Assembly (NCBI GenBank): GCA_910574455.1
Contig: CAJSYZ010000011.1
Coordinates: 3,642,941 to 3,706,940, forward strand
From: Trichaptum fuscoviolaceum
Taxonomy: Eukaryota > Basidiomycota > Agaricomycetes > Hymenochaetales > Trichaptaceae
Reading direction: 5' to 3'
DNA length: 64,000 nt
Within the stretch, counting starts at the first letter, position 1; each line of letters starts with the position of its first letter. A program made the translations under genes and the position numbers. This document shows positions 11,845 to 24,167 of the stretch, piece after piece. Below the pieces are notes generated by a model. The model was not told the origin of the DNA and did no database searches. It saw nothing but the letters and a program-made list of their open reading frames with translations.

Positions 11845-13670
11845 ATGTCAAGTTCTGATCTCGGGGATACTCCAAGCTCTTGCTTGGACACAGACGAGGA
11901 CGAGGACGGTTCAGAATCCAGCTTTGGTCTCAACACTCACAGCTCAAAGTCCGCGATCATCGAAGACGAGAGCGAATACGAAGTGTATACAAATCCTGTA
12001 GAGGTTAAGTTCGGTAGGACCACATATTATCTATATTTCAGTGTGTGGTTTGGCTTATCTTCAATGACTTGTCAGAGGACCTACCCTTTGGTTATCGCTC
12101 GGGAGCATATATCGATAGCACGGTGGTCCAGTCAATCACCAAAAGCTTAGAGTCCAAGCTAGAGCATGCAAATCGCTTCGGGTTTTCGTCGAACGATTTC
12201 AAGGAAACACTTGTTCTGGCTGATCGGCTGGGGAGGTACTTTGATACGTCAAATCAGTATATCAGTAACCGGGTTAGGGAAGCACAGGCTCTGCAGAGGA
12301 AGACGGCTGTGATGCTAGACCAGTTTCGGATCAGTACATACCAGTACACGGACATGATCTTCAAGCTAGGTGAAGAACTAGCTATCCTGATGCGTTATAC
12401 GGTAAGCTGCAAATTAAATCAAAAGCTTGAATGCACGTCTCTAACCGCTTGTTCTTATGGTAATGCGCTATAGCCCGAGGAGCCACTTGAGCTGCTTATC
12501 CGCAAGCGTGTGGAGGAATCAAGACTTGCTGTCGCCACGGCGTTCATATCTGTTCTTCCCGGCTTTTTCCCGTCAGGGAAACTCATCAATGTTTTCACTG
12601 GGGACGTCATCTGGGATAATTTCTTGTCTTGCTTAGTCGCCCGATATCATTCACACCATGCAATCGTGCGTTGGCAACGTAAATTTGAGGATGAGGAGGC
12701 CGGCAATCGATTGATACAGACAAAATCTGTCTTTTCTGCCATAAGGATCGACATCAAAGGCACAAAGCTCGAGGAAAATGTTCGTCGTGAACTCTCTGCT
12801 CAATTGAAGCACTTTACGCCAGTCGTGGGCGTGAATCTTAAAGGCTCTACAAGCAGGCCCCGAAACCCAAGGCTTGCGCTCAAGTTCTTTCTCCCCCTAC
12901 TTATTTGGTCATATAACGAGTGCAAGGATTGGATCGTCTTCCTAGACAAATGCCGTGCGGAACAATTGCCAAAGTCGCCCGTTGGTCAACTCTCAGAAGC
13001 AGAAGTCAATTGTTCTGCGACTCAGGCGACTCCGACTGTCTTTCAATCCGGAACAGCACGAGAGGCTCGGCGTCGATGGAAACGTGAACTTGAACGTGCC
13101 GGTGGAGAAGCTGCTCTAGCTGACTTTCATCGACTCATTCAGAAGTCAATGGATATTCTTGGCGTCGACTCGGCTGATGGTGGAACGTCCTCATTGGAGA
13201 ATAATCGACAAATCCAGCGCGAATACGGAAATTATTCGGTTGTTCTGCGCAGGTTCAACTGGATCAGGAAATGTTTAATCATCCTCTGTGATGATTCGCT
13301 TCTGGATCTGTTGCTCATGAATGATGGTGCAATGCAGCGCTTCTCCAGGGAGATGGACTTTGCTAGGCTGGGCATTATCGAAGTGACTCGAGCCATTAGG
13401 CAATTTGACGATGCTGATCGCAAAGATATAGACAAGGAAAGACTCGACAGGGCCGCCGAATTTCTCCACGAAGATATGGAACACATCGATCATGCCCTTA
13501 TTCCGGCAGAGCAAATTTTTGACTCTTTACTCCTGAAGACAGTCGACGATTTACTTCGTAATTATGGTCCATTTTATTTAACAGATTATGGAATCCTATT
13601 TGCTCTTCTCGACAAATTGGATCCCATCACGGACACCGACTCGGATGTCAATATGAGCTCGGCGATGTAA
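11845..13670 (+). CDS. Hypothetical protein, 571 residues, three exons, intact
   Basis: Exons 11845-12003, 12042-12401 and 12474-13670 sum to 1,716 bases (571 codons plus stop). Introns are GTTAAG..CAG and GTAAGC..TAG. The N-terminus is Ser/Asp-rich and acidic (LDTDEDEDGSESS). It is followed by a mostly helical region (SITKSLESKLEHANRFGF; ADRLGRYFDTSNQYISNRV), a conserved-looking middle (FLPLLIWSYNECKDWIVFLDKC) and a helical C-terminal half ending MSSAM. No signal peptide, membrane span or recognised catalytic motif. I cannot name the family. It lies between two islands and next to the Plavaka transposase, so it could be element cargo or a resident gene. Of the four genes in the 6.8-23.5 kb block it is the only one without a frameshift. 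Confidence 0.6.
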
Positions 13671-13789
13671 CTGGCGGTTGCATATTGGACCATTCCCCGA
13701 CACGAAGTGTTCTAGGGTTCACCAGCGCGCGATTCAAGTTTAAGTTGTGGCCGTGTTAAATTTTTATTTCGTTTTACTATGTTTATGAC

Positions 13790-14400
13790 AAAAGTCAAGG
13801 ACTCGGATTGTACTAGTACTACTCATTCTATGCCAGTGCTTACTCCCTTTTCAAGTTTAACTTAAAGCTCCTCTCGCACTATGCTGCACTATTGGTAGTT
13901 AGTACTAGTAGCAACTATGTGACATCGTTTTCTTGATTACTACTATATATCTGCAAAAAAATTATTTATTTATTCATAGCATATGCTTCAAGTTGATAGT
14001 ACTACCGTGACTAGTACTACTAGTAGTCTGTGTTCAACTTGAACTTCAACTTCAAGATGGTTAAATTAGAACTTGAAGTAGTACTAGTAGTAGTAGCAGC
14101 CTGAGGCAGGTTATTGGTTCATTTCCAGTTGTTGGCAAGTTCCATGTTATTGTACACTTTTTACTTGAAGTTTTCTATGTTCATACTAGTAGTACTAGTA
14201 CCAGTAGTAGTAGTACTCAGCCTGAGGCTGCCAGTGCACTGCAGCAGTGGGAAATTTTGACCACTGCCACTGACAGTGGCATCCGACATGATCCAACTTG
14301 AACTTGAAGTCTAAGATGCACCGACTAGTAACACTACAATTCTAGTATAGCTAGTACCATAATCCGTCACTGAACATTTAAATGTTATATCCTTACTTCA
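13790..14400. repeat. Motif-mosaic island 4
   Basis: TACTAGTACTACT, TTCAAGTT/AACTTGAA, CAGCCTGAGGC and CCACTGCCACTGACAGTGGC words between the 571-residue gene and the 3' end of the Plavaka gene. AT-richer spacers (about 13940-13985, 14360-14440) separate the blocks. Confidence 0.65.
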
Positions 14401-14441
14401 TAAGTTTCAAGGTACTTTGTGAGCTAAATGAGGGTTTATCT

Positions 14442-17400
14442 TTATTGTTGCCTACTTTCGTACAATGTTTCATGCATGTGCATGTCAGCAAATCGGTTAA
14501 CATAGAATCTATTGTAAAAGTCCAGGGACTCCTCAGGTGTCAATGACTTCGGAGGACATTCATCACCCTCTGGAACCCCAAGGAGGTGAGCTAAACGGAA
14601 GATACTCCCTAGAGCTATCACGGATAACTTTGGAGTTTTTGAGTCACCGTGACGGGGGTAGCCTGACTCCGAGTCGGAGGTGTCATTCAGGTCACTCCGG
14701 CGAGTCCGAGTCAGCGGTTGACGGCAACTTCCAATAGTACTACGCTGGCACGCGGTAGAGGTCTCTGACTCATACTCTGGCTCGACTATCCACATTCTTG
14801 TTTTTCTGTCAGGTGAGTCTCCAACGTTCTTGAAAAACTGGACAAGGGCGCATTCCTGACGTTCCCATTGGCGGTGAAGGAGAAAAGAAGCATAACCCGA
14901 GCAATTCGCATCCCTGCAAACCCCTTTTTGCGAGAACTAACTTGGACAAGAACGACATCACGTCGTGGTTTTCCGCGCCAAGAGGGATTGGACCTGATCA
15001 CCTCCCTCATTGCTTGCTCTATAGGAATTGATTCGCCGCGGTAGGCGAAATACGCGGTAGCTGAATGGAAGATGGCAATGTCATTGCCCATGTCCAGTGC
15101 AAACTGTTGTTCGGCTATCAGGCTTTCAGAAGCGCTTCCGAGGTCATAGTATCCTAATTCGTTCAAGTTGCACCTTTCGTACTTGCAGAATAAGTATATT
15201 TTGATGAGTCGTCGGAGCTGTCGGAGTTCCGGATGGCCTTTTATCGCCGCAAGAGCGTTGAGCTGTTTGGGGTACAGCTTACTGGACTCTGTAAGGATAG
15301 CAACGAATAAGTCAGATATCCAGCGCCACAATTTGAAGCTCGTGTTACTGACGTTGTTTCGAAGCCATTAACATCAAGCTCGAAGGATCACTTCTACCAC
15401 CTAAGCAAAACCGATGTTCTGTATTTTCCACATCATGAAGAACAACACTACTTTGCAGTCCTTCCACTGATGAAGTGCTGAAATCATCCAGGTCAGCAAT
15501 TTCGTTGTGCCCTTGATTACCCACAGTGCCATCGAAGAAATCATCTGTATCATTGGCTGCTCCTGCCACACCAATACACTGCAACTGCTCCCTCTGATTC
15601 GGGATCCTCTCAGCATCATCCTCCTCCGGCTCTGACATATTCTTCCGCAGAACATCTCGCAAAACTTTCCACGTAGCCTCGGATAGCGTATCGTCTAGCA
15701 TTCCACGCCGTTTGAAGTCTGACCTCGATGCAATAAGTTTGCTGAGTCGTTGGTTTGCTGTGATCATCTGGCCCAAGGGATCATTTCTGTTTCGAGCGTC
15801 GCCACGTTTCTTTGACCGCATAAATATGTTTATTCTCTGTAATCGATGAACACAGCCCGCTCGGTGCAGCAAACAGAGGGATCAATGTTGGATAATGGAC
15901 CATAGCATGCTGTCGTGGTAGTGAAAAGTTATCCCGGATGCCCTTAGCTATGAATATTTGCCGATAACGGTGAAAGTGATCCAAAGAGGCTTTGATTTGA
16001 TCAAGAGTTGAGGCTGTAATCGTGTACCGACGCACAAGGTAACAGAAGTCTAGAAATGCACTTAATGTGCGAATCATATCATCGTGTGCAATGCCCACGA
16101 TAGCCGGAAGATACACCTAAGCAAATTGCATCAAATATCAGCAAACCACTGCCTCGAACAAGATAAAAAGGTCACATACTTTCATAAGTGCCTTAGAATC
16201 ATTGCCTGTCCATTGCTTGAAGCCTCGGCCTTCGGGGAATCTGCGAAGTCCAGGAAAAGGAGCAGCAACTCTGATTCTACGCGGATGTTAGCAATGGTAT
16301 TTACATTAAACAACTTGCGAAAAAAATCACCTTTTATCCACAATATCCAGCTCTGACGTGGTCAAGCTCTGACATATCCACTCGACAAGATGATCCTTGA
16401 ACACGCCTTTGATGATTTGGTGCAGCAGGTCCGGAGATATGAGATCGCATATATCTGCGCGTGGAATGTCATTGGTGAAAGGCTACGGAGCAACGTATCA
16501 GTTGCAATATACGCATCCAATGAATAATTTGAAGCACGTACCACAATGTCCTGGTGGAATCCGTACTCTTTCCGAATTGTTGCTTTATTCATGTTGTTGG
16601 CGTCTACCTGTTCTATCAATCGTTCGTGCAGCTCTTTTGTTCGAGGAATTGATACAAATTCCGGATTATCGAGGTCCTTGTGAGGCGCTGTGCATCTATA
16701 ATGTCGAAAGTAAGTCATCACCACAGAGCTTGATTTCAGGAAAGCCTGAGGGCGGTAGTACTTACTTGCAGCACCATCCAGTACATATGGCGCAAAGGCT
16801 GACCTGTTCCGGATAATCGGCTATATATGAGCCGAGTCCGAAAACCGACCTACGCAAGTGACCATCAGGGCACCGGAGAATGGTTTTCTGAGTGTTCATG
16901 ATCATTGCGGATTTCAGCGAGATTAAGATCCTCGATATAGACGAATGAAAGATCTGATGTCGAAAGTGCCGGAAGTCATCTGACTTTTCGTATTGCCGCT
17001 CAGCTGCAAAGCATCAGAAGTCAATTGAATAGATCACTATTAACACATACTCTTTGGTATTGCCAGAAATGCTATGAGCTGGACTGTATTCAGTTTCTGG
17101 GACCGCCGGGCCTTGTTTGATACATTCCCAATCGAGAGATACAAAGGATAGTATTCATTATTGCCAGTTCCAACAGAAACCGTTGTCTTATCGCTCCCCT
17201 AAAATGACCGGGACGAACATAGATCCATGGACTGCTTTATCTTCTGCGTAGATCTTGTTCTAAGTCAAGGATAATAAGTATCTGTGCGAGTTAATGAGTC
17301 ATGACTTACAGCCTGTTCCCAAGCAAAATTCCCGGACATGTAATTTCTGAAAACTCGTTCTTTGTCATTGATATTATTGGTGTCCTCCTTTGTCTGAAAT

Positions 17401-18522
17401 TCACGAAACGGGACAAAGTCAAATTCGCCTTCTAAAGCCGGGTTATCCACCAAATTTCGGATTACTTCCAAAGGATCCCGATACCATACATCATATTCTT
17501 TCCTCTTCCATGACTCGATGTTCTCGTTTGTCGCTTTTTGGCCATTGTCGTTAGTGTAGAAGTTACTGAAGGATTTCCAAGATACATCACCGACTTTTGT
17601 AGTGTCAATGATCTTGTACAAATTTTGTGCATCTCCATCGAGCAGTGCACCAGCTGTATCCAGACTTGAGTCATCATTGGGATCTGTCGCGTCCAATTCG
17701 GGATATCTAATAGATTTTGCGTTCTCCGTGGACTGAATTAGTTGATAAGCCTTCATAATTCCGAGAAGCTTTGTTATGTTGCCAGCAGACATTTGCTCTT
17801 CGCGATAGAGAAAATCTGCGAGCTCGAAATCTGCTCGGCACGAATAGGGAAACCAGTCATTTGACGCAGGTTCGTTCCGTGAAACGGGCGGTTCTTCCTT
17901 TTCTAAGAAGTTCCCTTCTTCATCGCATGGAGTGGCTGCACGATATTTGGTGTCAGAATGCTAAAGTAAACTGGGGACATCATACTTAGCGCGCACCATT
18001 TAAATATCTGTGATACACCTTTAAGTTATCATTGTTCTCTCTTATATCTCCAATGTCGGAGTCCAGATCAGCAGAAGATAGGTCTTGGTCTTCAAGTTCG
18101 TCATCTCCAGTGTCAGCATGGGACAGGCAATCAGGACCGTCTAAATCTTGAAGCAGCTCGTCTCGGCCTATGCTAAGCATCGAGATATCCTGTGTGAGTA
18201 TAGAAATGTCGTAGTCGTAACTTGAAGAGTTGCAGCCACTTTCATCTTCATGATGGCCCTCCAAGTCTGTTGGAAGTTCAGGAGAGCCGGGAAGAGCTTG
18301 AGGTGTCGAAGGTCGTGCGGGTCGCTTGGGTGAGGAATCCAAGTCGTAACCACAAGCAGCAGGTCTTGTTGCAAATGATGACGGGTGAGCTGAATATTCA
18401 TGTCTTGTCCTTGCGGATTGATTCTTGAACCTCCTGCTGCAGAAGGAGAAGGTGCATCGAATAGTCGGGGGGAAGATATCTGTAAGATGAACGGGTTTGG
18501 GCCTTCGCCGAGTTACCGGCAT
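14442..18522 (-). pseudogene. Plavaka-type (KDZ superfamily) DNA transposase with two frameshifts
   Basis: The minus-strand product begins at 18522 with a C2H2 zinc finger (CTFSFCSRRFKNQSARTRH, then H). The ordered hallmarks of basidiomycete Plavaka transposases follow: FELADFLYREEQMSAGNI, VSWKSFSNFY, YDVWYRDPLEVIRNL, MSGNFAWEQA, GSDKTTVSVGTGNNEYYP, CPDGHLRRSVFGLG, DLLHQIIKGVFKDHLVEW, RRFPEGRGFKQWTGND, FLDFCYLVRR, SLPRQHAMVHYP, GLCSSITENKHIYAVKETW and, near the end, MWIVEPEYESE and FYVNRFADMHMHE. At least six short GT-AG introns join in frame (for example 17989-ish, 17310, 17045, 16705, 16545, 16115). An extra A near 15790 shifts the frame between WRRS and NRNDPLGQM. Another single-base shift lies near 14862, before CALVQFFKNVGD. 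Element ends were not found. The family call is strong; inactivity follows from the shifts unless they are sequence errors. Confidence 0.88.
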
Positions 18523-18589
18523 TAGTTCCAGTAAATTGAACGCTGAATTTAAAGTTGAATGGCACGCTCAGCGGTGACGCCCGCGTAGT

Positions 18590-18965
18590 AACAACTTGAA
18601 GTTAGTAGTACTACTAGTAGTAGTACCGGTAGCCTGAGTAGCCACAGCCTCAGGCTGTCAGTGACTCAGTGGCACCGCCGCCAGCCTGCCAGTGAGCCTG
18701 CAAGTGCCAGTGAGTAGTACTAGTACCAGTAGCACTGTGATAGTACTAGTAATAGAGCTAGCCTGAGTATCCGAGTGTCCAAGTCCGAGTCTGAGTCAGG
18801 CTCATTCCGAGTCAGCCTAACTTGAAGGCTGCCAATCACTGGCACTGCCAGTGCCAGCAAGTGCAAGTGGGCGTAAATTTTCCTTGAATAGGCGCCCTCA
18901 TCTCCAACTTCAACTACAACTTGCACCTTTGCCAACTCGATTCACCATCGAAACTCATAGCACCT
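18590..18965. repeat. Motif-mosaic island 5, between two divergent genes
   Basis: AACTTGAAGTT, TAGTACTACTAGTAGTAGTA, GCCTGAGTAGCC, CCAGTGAGCCTGC, GACTTGGACACTCGG and CACTGGCACTGCCAGTGCC words fill the whole divergent intergenic space between the transposase start (18522) and the next gene start (19000). Confidence 0.7.
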
Positions 18966-18999
18966 GTCAGCGTGCCTCGACTTGAAACACTGCACAAGA

Positions 19000-21900
19000 A
19001 TGTCAACTCGAAGACAAACGCGGGCTAAGAATAGCAATCAGCACCCGGGAGCCATAGTCAATAAACTCAGAACACGTCGAACGAAAGAGGAGGTATTGAG
19101 GGAGAAAGAAGAGAAGGAGAGAAGGAGAGAAGAGCAGGCCTCAAAGCGTGGTGAGGCATTGAGGGAAAAGGAGGAGAAGGAAAAACAGAAGGAAGAACGG
19201 GCAGCTCTGCGCGAAGCTGCGGCTCAACAAGCCGCGGATGCGAGAGAGAAGAGAAAACTTGATGCGGAACAGAAACGGGCAGCAAAAGAACAAGAGGCAT
19301 CTGAGAAGGTACGCAAAAAGAGAGCTGCAGCAGAGCAACAGGAAACAGCAATACTGGAGACGATGGAGCTTGAGAAGAATTTGTCGAAGGCTCTTGACAT
19401 TCGCACCCAGATGGGCTCAACTGCACCTAAGCTGGCTGGCACTGACAAACGAGGGCTAAAAAAAACCGAAAGACACTCCTGAAGCTAGTGAGTCCTTATC
19501 TTCAAGACAGCGACAGTCGAGTTACCAGATATTGGCATTGCAGGTTCAACGAACGAGGAAAAAGACAGCTTTTGTGAAGCTGAAGGCAATGCAAACTTTT
19601 ATGTTCGTAAGTTGCATTACCTTTACGACTTTAGGTTTTGAAAGATGAACATATTGACTCACGTTATGATGCAGCCAATTCCGATGGACCAGATAGAGAG
19701 CGCGCAAAAAAGGCGAGGAAAAAGGACACCAGAGGTGCACTTCCTTTCCGTACTTGTGTGCAGGGCGCAAAGGCTTCAAGTCGTATCATAGGAGGCACTG
19801 GCTATCATAGTACGCTTGCAGGACAGGACAGCAGTCTTTCTGGTGAGGATACAGACATGATAGACTCGCCCAATACGTCGAAACGGAACGATAAGACAAA
19901 GCGACCTGTCAGGGCACTTCGCAACACAGATGGATCCACTTTCTTCGGCGGAGAGGGCAGAAATCCTGAGATCGCAAGGAAGATAGTAGAAGATATTGAC
20001 TTGTGAGTTTGAAGTCGTACTACTCAACCGTTCGCATCATAGTACGAAAGATGAGTTTCAAATTCAAACAAATTCAAGTTGATAGTAAGTGTGAAGCTTG
20101 ATTTAAACTCAGCTACTTGAAGCTTATCATTGTAGTACTACTTACTACTACTACTAGTAGTACTAGTACTGATAGCTTGAATGCGCCCGCCACTGCCAGT
20201 GGCAGTTTGAGCGTGCCACGCGTGCGCCAGTGACACTGCCAGTGGCAGCGACCGTGGCGGCCCGGCGGGTCACCGCCGTGCCACACTTCTTCAAGATCAT
20301 CATGAACCCGAACGTTGCAGCTTCTTCACTTATAATGCTCACATCCTTATCTTTGTTTCAAGTTGTGAGCCTGGCTGACACAAGGAAAATTTAGGCTCCC
20401 CGCCTCGGTGCAAGAGGATGCAAACTTTAGTCCTTGGGAGGATGAAGGAGAGACAGTAACCCTCACGAGTTTTCAAGGTGTAAAGAATAGCTTTGCGAGC
20501 GAGCGACAGACGGCACATCTTGTTGACTCCGACACTGATAATGTGAGTTGGTTAAAGCATTCATTAGACTGGCAGATGAAATCTTAATATTTTGATTGTG
20601 CGTTTAATTAGGACGCGAGGAGACTTACAATACCGCCCCAAGCCAATGTGAGTGCCGCTTAAAGTTCAAAGAAATCGTTCGATTCACAGAGACTATGCAT
20701 CGGTGGAGTCCCATGCACAACGATGGCTAATTAACAATGTTTCTGTATCGTATCAGGATGGAGCCAGCAATAAATCGAAGAAAAGGAAGCTATCCCGCGA
20801 CACTCTCTCCGACTTGCAGGCTCCTACAACGTTGGTAAGTGGCATCATAATGTCTTGCTTCGTTCGCGCTACTTATCCTTCCTTCTTTGTGCTCTGGAGA
20901 AGAAGAATATCAGGAGACAATCGGCCGTTCAGGTGAGTGTTTCACATCAAAGCATGGATCTGGTGCCGGACTTTCTTGTGTCCTTCGGCGTCGACATATC
21001 TTTACTTCATTACTTACCAAACCGTACTCTGAATAGGGCGCGAAAATGCAGAGAATCGCCAACTCCCAGCTTGATGTAACGGTAAGTTTATTCTGCTTTT
21101 ACCCCCTCACTACTCACCTGTCATCTCGTCAGGAGGGTATTACTGTCGATGGACATAGAGAGCAATCGCCGGCGTTGTATCTGCAGATGCAGGTATGTGT
21201 AGGCATCGACACTCAATAGGACAACTTTCTGCACCCCTTTCTTTGGCAAGGATCTGGTCGTCTACTAAGCTTTGCTTATTGTAGGACAGCATGATCGCGA
21301 ATAATAAGAAGAGGAAGTCACCGCCGGACTCTAACTCGCATGCCGTGGTAATTCTTGCATTTCCACCCAATATTCAGATCACTTCCTTACTATCTAAAAC
21401 AGACTAGCATGAACGTGTATATGAAGAAGCCGTCATCACAGGCTGCCTCGACAGTTAGTGTTAATCCTTCTAATCTCCATTTCATATCATTTCTGATTAA
21501 GCAACAAGGATTTGAACCTCACTACTAGTAACAAGAGTAAACTGCAAGACAGTCATTCTCAGGCTGATATACTGGTATTCAATTCTCTTCGAGCTTTTCT
21601 TGGTAACAATTCCTCTAATTGCTACAGATGAAATCTTCTACTTCTATTCGCAATTTGAAGAGGTCTCTGGCGGCTCATGCGCAACATATTGCAAGTGTGA
21701 GCTAATTGCTGCAATTGATTCGTGTACTAATTCAAGGCTCCTTTAACAGGCAAGTGGTTGTGAGGTGTCGCTAACACCACGAGCACAATCACCTGCGATG
21801 ACGACAGTATCCATCAGTCCTGAACCCGAAGTGCTCGCAACCAAGGCTCATCTTGGTCATCGCAAAGTCTCTCGGACTACTAGCTCTGTGCGTTAATCAA

Positions 21901-23546
21901 ATCATGTCTATGATATACATCCACTAACTTGCAGAAATGCAGACATCTGTAGGGCTTGAGGACAAGGATAGAAATAGTATCGGAAGGGAGGGATCCCGCG
22001 CTCCCGGCAAAAAAAAGGGCAACGAATCAGTGTCTCCCTCCCGGAACTCAGGCAGGCTGGACTCACATTCTTCTGCCTTCGCTGTATCGCGCAGTTGGAA
22101 AGTCCACAACTCCATGGCAAAACCCGGACAATAAGTCCATCGGAGCCTTGTGGGGGAAGGTGTTTGATTCTGTCGAACTTAGTTACGACACGCAATTGGC
22201 CGACATCTGTTCTTTAGTTGAGTCATCCCTTATTGTCTTTCATCGGCCATTTTGAATCAAGTATGATCTGCCCTGTAGGCAGCCCAGAGATGCTCTGATA
22301 GTTGGCGCAAGAAATTGTTCGAGAAAGCCGAACAATCAATTTCGAGTTTCGTCGGCAACGAGCGTTCTAAGTCGGTGGAGACCGAAGAAATTGTGAAGAT
22401 GTTGCAGACGATGGTCGACAAGAAGAAAGCTGAACCATTCCTCTGGGAAAGCTGGCATAGTATGGATAAGGTATGTAAAAATTTGCCCCATGTCACCCTT
22501 CGTATCCCTGCATTGACTCTGAAAGTACAGAAGCAAGGGTTGTTCTGCTCTGATCTTGTAATCTCAGTGTTGTCCGTACACCTAGTCTTGGCCCTGGGTC
22601 GGCATAAAGTACTGGATAAAAACACAATAGGAAAGCCTATCGGTGCCCTCGCTCTTGCGGCAACCGCGGTATCTATCTACTTCAGTTCTTATAGTGGCTT
22701 TATTCGCTGAATTTCTCATGAACAGGTCAAGGTTGCAATCGACAAGCAAGTGGCCCGGTTGCAAAAGATCAAAGAAGAGTTTGGTGGCGCTGAGTGGTAC
22801 TTCACCAGTGCTCTGTGGCAGCCTCATACGGACGACTATGTTAACTTATTGTCGAATTCCTCGTTTTTTACTGAATCAAACTGGGAGAAGGTCCGATCCC
22901 GCCTAGCAGCTTACAATTCCATTGAAGATTTTAGTGCGGGAAAGAACACCGAACTTGTTGGATCGGGTGTCACTGGCAGGGATTTCTCCCTGTATCTTGA
23001 CGTTGGAGACGCGGATGCGAGCGGCGAGTATACATATGGCGAGGGCGCTACTAGAAGTAGTAAGTGCAAGGAGGATAAGGATAATGACGGCGAAGAAGTC
23101 GAGGATTTCAAGGATAGGGAAGACGATATGGAGGACGAGAGTGTGCTTGGCGAGGGAGACGAGGTCGAGGACAAGGATCAGGAGGAGGACAAGGATCAGG
23201 ATCAGGATGAGAACAAGGATGCGGACGAGAATTTCAGCGTGGGTTATGGACGCAGTGGAGGTTTTGAGGGCGAGGAGAATGACGCAGGCAGAGAGGACTG
23301 GGAAGGTGAGGGCGATCGCGAGGAGGACGAGGGTTCATTATGGGATTCGGCTACGGACGGCGCAGACTTTTAAGAGCAGGTCGATCTCTGGTGAGCTTCG
23401 GCTTTGACCCATCACCCCGCCACTGTATTCAAGCTCTTACTACCATCAACTTGCAGTGGCATTCGTTCTCTGAATATGCCGAGGAACAGCCTGCCAGCGA
23501 GGCAGAAGTGGCAAAATACAATCTGGTTCAGGATGCCGTGGTGTAG
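19000..23546 (+). CDS. Long nuclear-type protein with coiled-coil N-terminus and DUF6532-like core
   Basis: Exon 1 (19000-19487) gives MSTRRQTRAKNS and a Lys/Glu/Arg coiled coil to about residue 130. It ends at a GTGAGT donor only if one A is dropped from the A8 run near 19460. Several small exons follow (about 19650-20002, 20395-20543, and pieces from 20680 to 22100) with basic patches (KKRKLSRD; NNKKRKSPPDS). The core from about 22150 to 22900 reads KSIGALWGKVFDSVELSY, EQSISSFVGNERSKS, KQGLFCSDLVISVLSV and, across a splice at 22669/22726, KPIGALALAATAVKVAID. That order (GLF/YG..., then an IALVLTA-like helix) resembles DUF6532 of agaricomycete proteins. An Asp/Glu-rich tail (about 23070-23340) follows. 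A last exon (WHSFSEYAEEQ to 23546) is probable, but its junction is unresolved. It is divergent from the Plavaka gene and may be element cargo. Function unknown. Confidence 0.5.
20003..20394 (+). repeat. Unusually long (392-bp) intron holding a motif-mosaic island
   Basis: The donor GTGAGT at 20003 follows VEDIDL and the acceptor TTTAG ends at 20394 before LPASVQEDANFSPW, with phase kept across the junction. Other introns of this gene are about 50-70 bases. The extra length is island sequence: TACTACTACTAGTAGTACTAGTA, then CACTGCCAGTGGCAGT and GTGGCGGCCC words. So the island lies inside a transcribed region here. Confidence 0.6.
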
Positions 23547-24005
23547 CTACTGAGGGACCGTGACACTGATGCACTGATTTCTACTTATTGTCTTAAATTA
23601 CTTGTGGAAATGAAGTAATTCTGGAACCTCTTACGCACTTACACGCTTGAGTACTGCAAACCGACAGACAAAAAAGTCTGCTTATATGATTAAATGATGA
23701 ATTACTTATGGAATGAACTACTTGAACCCCTTACAAACTTATACACTTGAGCACTGCAATTCGAATGCCAGAAAAAAACTTCTGATATGCTTGAATGCTG
23801 AAGACTGAATGCCTGAAGTACTGATTTAAGTCGACGGCACTGATTTCAGCAGGCCCCTTCCTGAATAATGAAACCACATGCCTGAAATCAGTAAATCAGT
23901 AGAATTTCACTTCCCAGGGCTTCAGTAAATTTCAGACCGTTTAAGTAACCTTAAGTGAAAAAGAAGATTCCCTGATGTGATAGTCGTTCAAGCAGTTTCT
24001 GTCGG
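23547..24005. other. AT-rich spacer with degenerate short repeats
   Basis: No gene. Two similar blocks of about 70 bases occur (23600-23665 and 23705-23770), sharing GAACYYCTTAC.ACTTA.ACACTTGAG..CTGCAA. After them comes a stretch rich in CTGATTTCAG/CTGAAATCAGTA words (23810-23940). Confidence 0.4.
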
Positions 24006-24159
24006 AATTTAAGGGCGTTCTCCGGCCTGAAATCTCTGGCTTTAGACAGTCAAATCGTCACAGAGAATGTCATGCGAGTTATCGCGGGTATACATAACCT
24101 GGAGGCGTTGACGTTCTATCGCTGGCATACAGAAGATGACTGCCAGGATGACCTCGAGG

Positions 24160-24167
24160 CCGCTATC
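24160..24167 (+). repeat. 8-bp target site duplication, left copy (CCGCTATC)
   Basis: CCGCTATC immediately before the CACCTGGGGTACCCACC terminus. The identical octamer follows the other terminus at 28296-28303. Confidence 0.92.
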
